From positions 1 through 8,032 of the forward strand of contig LJUF01000141.1 of assembly GCA_001303665.1 (NCBI GenBank): 8,032 nucleotides of DNA. Direction: 5' to 3'. Below are positions 6,336 to 8,032 of the stretch, piece by piece. Position 1 is the first letter of the stretch. Every line of letters begins with the position of its first letter. The position numbers were made by a program, and so were the translations under genes. A model generated the notes under the pieces. That model made no database searches and was not told where the DNA came from. It saw nothing but the letters and a program-made list of their open reading frames with translations. This DNA is from Phycisphaerae bacterium SM23_33. GTDB taxonomy: Bacteria; Planctomycetota; Phycisphaerae; SM23-33.

Positions 6336-7421
6336 ATGGAACGCGTGTCCTTTGGAATCGTCGGCGGGGGCTGGCGGGCGGAATTCTTTCTGCGGATCGC
6401 GGCCGAACTGCCCGACCGCTTCCAGGTCGCCGGCATGTTCGTCCGCAACCAGGCCAAGGCCCGGGCCCTGGAAGAGAAGTTCGGCGTCAGGACCTATCGC
6501 AGCCTGGATGAGCTTCTGAAGTCTTCCGATCCGCTGTTCGTGGTCGTGTCGGTGTCCTGGGAGGCCTGCCCGCGGATGTTGACCGCCCTTGCCCAGCGCG
6601 GCGTGCCCGCCTTGTCCGAGACGCCGCCGGCGCCGGACGTGGAAGCCCTGACGGCGCTGCATGAGCTGGTTCAGAGCGGGGCGAAGATCCAGGTGGCCGA
6701 GCAGTACATTTTTCAGCCCCTGCACGCCGCCAGGCTGGCGATAGCCGGGTCCGGCAAGCTGGGGACGGTGACCCAGGCGCAGGTCTCGGCGGCCCACGGG
6801 TATCACGGCGTTAGCCTGATCCGCCACCTGCTGGGGGTGGGCTTTGATGAGGTGACGATCTCGGCCTACCAGTTCACGTCAGCCATCGTCGCCGGCCCGG
6901 GCCGAGTGGGACCCCCGGCCGAAGAGAAGCTCACCGATTCGGTTCAGACCATCGCCCGGCTGGACTGGGGCCGCAAGCTGGGCGTGTACGACTTCACCGG
7001 CGAGCAGTACTTTTCCTGGATCCGCTCGCCGCGGGTGCTGGTCCGCGGCGAGAGGGGGGAGATCAATAACACGTCGGTCAGATACCTGGTTGACTTCCTT
7101 ACGCCGGCGCAGGTGGAACTGGTCCGCTGCGATGCCGGCCAGGCGGGCAACCTGGAAGGCTACTACCACAAGGGATACCTGGCCGGCGGCGAGTGGGTCT
7201 ATAGAAACCCGTTCGCGCCGGGCCGGCTGACGGACGACGAGATCGCCGTGGCCACCTGCCTGGCGGGCATGGCCGACTACGTCCGCGGCGGGCCGGACGT
7301 CTATTCCCTCGCCGATGCCGCTCAGGACCGGTACCTGGACATCATGATGAGCAAAGCGCTGGAAACGGGGAAGCGGATTGCTGTCGCCTCGCCCCCCTGG
7401 GCGTCGCACGAGAGGGGATGA
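6336..7421 (+). CDS. Gfo/Idh/MocA-family oxidoreductase with altered EKP motif
   Basis: 361 residues. The Rossmann domain starts at once: FGIVGGGWRAEFFLRIA (6-22), with the dinucleotide-binding G10-G11-G12. The end of strand 2 reads MFVRN (34-38), with Arg/Asn and no acidic residue, unlike its neighbour, which may favour NADP(H). The family EKP motif is replaced by E95-T96-P97 (LSETPPAPD), losing the Lys usually tied to catalysis and cofactor binding. The C-terminal domain holds GKLGTVTQAQVSAAHGYHGVSLIRHLLG (140-167), so a His/Arg-bearing active-site helix remains (H157, R163, H164). The start has GAGGG (6324-6328) overlapping the upstream stop, 7 nt before ATG, so it is translated with the preceding oxidoreductase. 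It may be a dehydrogenase with non-standard chemistry or a non-redox partner; the sequence cannot decide. I recall ETPPAP-type relatives from other bacteria, so it is probably a subfamily and not a decayed gene. Confidence 0.82.
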   Translation: MERVSFGIVGGGWRAEFFLRIAAELPDRFQVAGMFVRNQAKARALEEKFGVRTYRSLDELLKSSDPLFVVVSVSWEACPRMLTALAQRGVPALSETPPAPDVEALTALHELVQSGAKIQVAEQYIFQPLHAARLAIAGSGKLGTVTQAQVSAAHGYHGVSLIRHLLGVGFDEVTISAYQFTSAIVAGPGRVGPPAEEKLTDSVQTIARLDWGRKLGVYDFTGEQYFSWIRSPRVLVRGERGEINNTSVRYLVDFLTPAQVELVRCDAGQAGNLEGYYHKGYLAGGEWVYRNPFAPGRLTDDEIAVATCLAGMADYVRGGPDVYSLADAAQDRYLDIMMSKALETGKRIAVASPPWASHERG

Positions 7422-7427
7422 TGTGTT

Positions 7428-7453
7428 GCCTCCGGTCCCGAGGAACCGGGGGC
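7428..7453. terminator. Hairpin between convergent genes
   Basis: GCCTCCGGT (7428-7436) pairs with ACCGGGGGC (7445-7453) to give nine base pairs, one of them G-T, around an 8-nt loop. It begins 6 nt after the second oxidoreductase ends and lies 41 nt from the end of the opposite gene, so it is placed to end transcription in either direction. There is no clear T-run. Its sequence resembles the palindrome at 5204-5227. Confidence 0.5.
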
Positions 7454-7494
7454 TAACTATACGAGAACGTGAGAACAGGGGATCACCGCTCCCG

Positions 7495-8032
7495 TCAAAC
7501 GTCGTAGATCCGTCCCTCGCGGAATTCGCGCCAGGCGGTTTCGAAGGCGGCGTCGCGGCTGGGGATGGGCCGGGGCTTTTCGTCGCGGCACTCAAACCGC
7601 TCTTCCAGGTCGGCGTTGTATCGCACGGCCAGGATGTGATCGCGGAGGGATTCGTTCTCGGCCTTGAAGCGGTAGGGCCGGCCGCCGGCCGGGTCGGTGA
7701 GCCCGGGGTGCATTTCCGTCCCGGCCTGGTCCAGGACGCAGTGGCTTCCCCGGCTGCCGGCGCCGCGGGCGAGCATTTCGCGGACGGCAAAGAGCATGGC
7801 GGCGTGGGTGAGGCACTGCTGCCGCACGTGGAACGCGGCGATGACCTCCTGGGCCGATTCGACCTTCAGGCCGCGGCCTTCCAGCCGCTTGAGCTGGCCC
7901 AGGGCCGCTTCGAAGGCCGCCGCCGCGCCGCCGGCCGAGCGCAGGTGCGCGCCGAAGCGGGTCATTCGCCCGGTGATCTCAGCCATGGCCTCGCCGGGGC
8001 GGGTGCCGGCGCGCGAGCCCTTGAGCCTGTCG
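7495..8032 (-). CDS. FAD-dependent oxidoreductase (FRD/SDH flavoprotein-like), C-terminal part
   Basis: Cut by the right edge: the frame is open past the ATG at 7986 to base 8032 (upstream residues DRLKGSRAGTRPGEA), and that ATG has no Shine-Dalgarno site, so it is internal. About 178 residues are visible. They match the C-terminal region of fumarate reductase/succinate dehydrogenase-type flavoproteins: a helical bundle with MTRFGAHLRSAGG (like the family's M-x-x-x-A-x-x-R segment), then ALGQLKRLE, then a long helix ending LFAVREMLARGAGSRGSHCVLD (like the A-x-x-R-x-E-S-R-G-x-H motif, with AGSRGSH here). The tail RPIPSRDAAFETAWREFREGRIYDV resembles tails of FAD-binding relatives. In the classical enzymes the R-x-E-S-R-G-x-H region helps bind substrate. 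The FAD-binding N-terminus lies outside the window, so the exact enzyme cannot be named. It is convergent with the oxidoreductase pair and not in their operon. Confidence 0.6.
   Translation of the reverse strand, partial: DRLKGSRAGTRPGEAMAEITGRMTRFGAHLRSAGGAAAAFEAALGQLKRLEGRGLKVESAQEVIAAFHVRQQCLTHAAMLFAVREMLARGAGSRGSHCVLDQAGTEMHPGLTDPAGGRPYRFKAENESLRDHILAVRYNADLEERFECRDEKPRPIPSRDAAFETAWREFREGRIYDV

Noticed and set aside
6879..7790. Open frame of 303 codons on the - strand spanning the 3' end of the second oxidoreductase and the gap
   Set aside because: Crosses the hairpin and overlaps two better-supported genes; no recognisable content.
1..8032. CRISPR array, tRNA/rRNA genes, insertion sequences or attachment sites
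   Set aside because: No regularly spaced repeats, cloverleaf, transposase or integrase motifs, or flanking direct repeats were seen on either strand.

Overview
The window is GC-rich, densely coded bacterial chromosome with short gaps and Shine-Dalgarno sites of the AAGGAG/GGAG type. The gene content (two tandem Gfo/Idh/MocA oxidoreductases, an FRD/SDH-like flavoprotein, and a membrane-anchored coiled-coil/TPR-like protein coupled to an exported coiled-coil protein) fits Planctomycetota or a related group of the PVC superphylum. That assignment rests on general resemblance only; there is no rRNA or other marker gene here.

Layout. (1) Positions 2-1692, + strand: two translationally coupled envelope genes. 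The first is cut by the left edge and has one membrane helix, a coiled coil and a TPR-like tail. The second has a signal peptide and a long coiled coil; neither has a known function. (2) Positions 1734-3623, - strand: an NAD-salvage operon, nicotinamidase (pncA-like) followed by nicotinate phosphoribosyltransferase (pncB-like). It converts nicotinamide to nicotinate and then to nicotinate mononucleotide, and a perfect TATAAT lies upstream of it. (3) Positions 3706-4293, - strand: an MntP manganese exporter. (4) Positions 4380-5177, + strand, divergent from mntP: a NIF3-like metal-binding protein. (5) Positions 5264-7421, + strand: two Gfo/Idh/MocA oxidoreductases 10 nt apart. The first keeps the Glu-Lys-Pro motif and the second has Glu-Thr-Pro. 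(6) Positions 7495-8032, - strand: the C-terminal part of what looks like a fumarate reductase/succinate dehydrogenase-type flavoprotein, cut by the right edge.

The gaps hold GC-rich inverted repeats after the coding blocks. The clearest is a perfect 11-bp palindrome at 5204-5227 between the NIF3-like gene and the oxidoreductase pair. None is followed by a clear T-run. I see no tRNA, rRNA, CRISPR array, transposase, integrase or attachment site.

Most of the window is ordinary metabolic and envelope content. I did not find a clear new biological system. The points most worth a second look are the paired oxidoreductases with one altered active site, the coupled uncharacterised envelope pair, and the two related palindromes.
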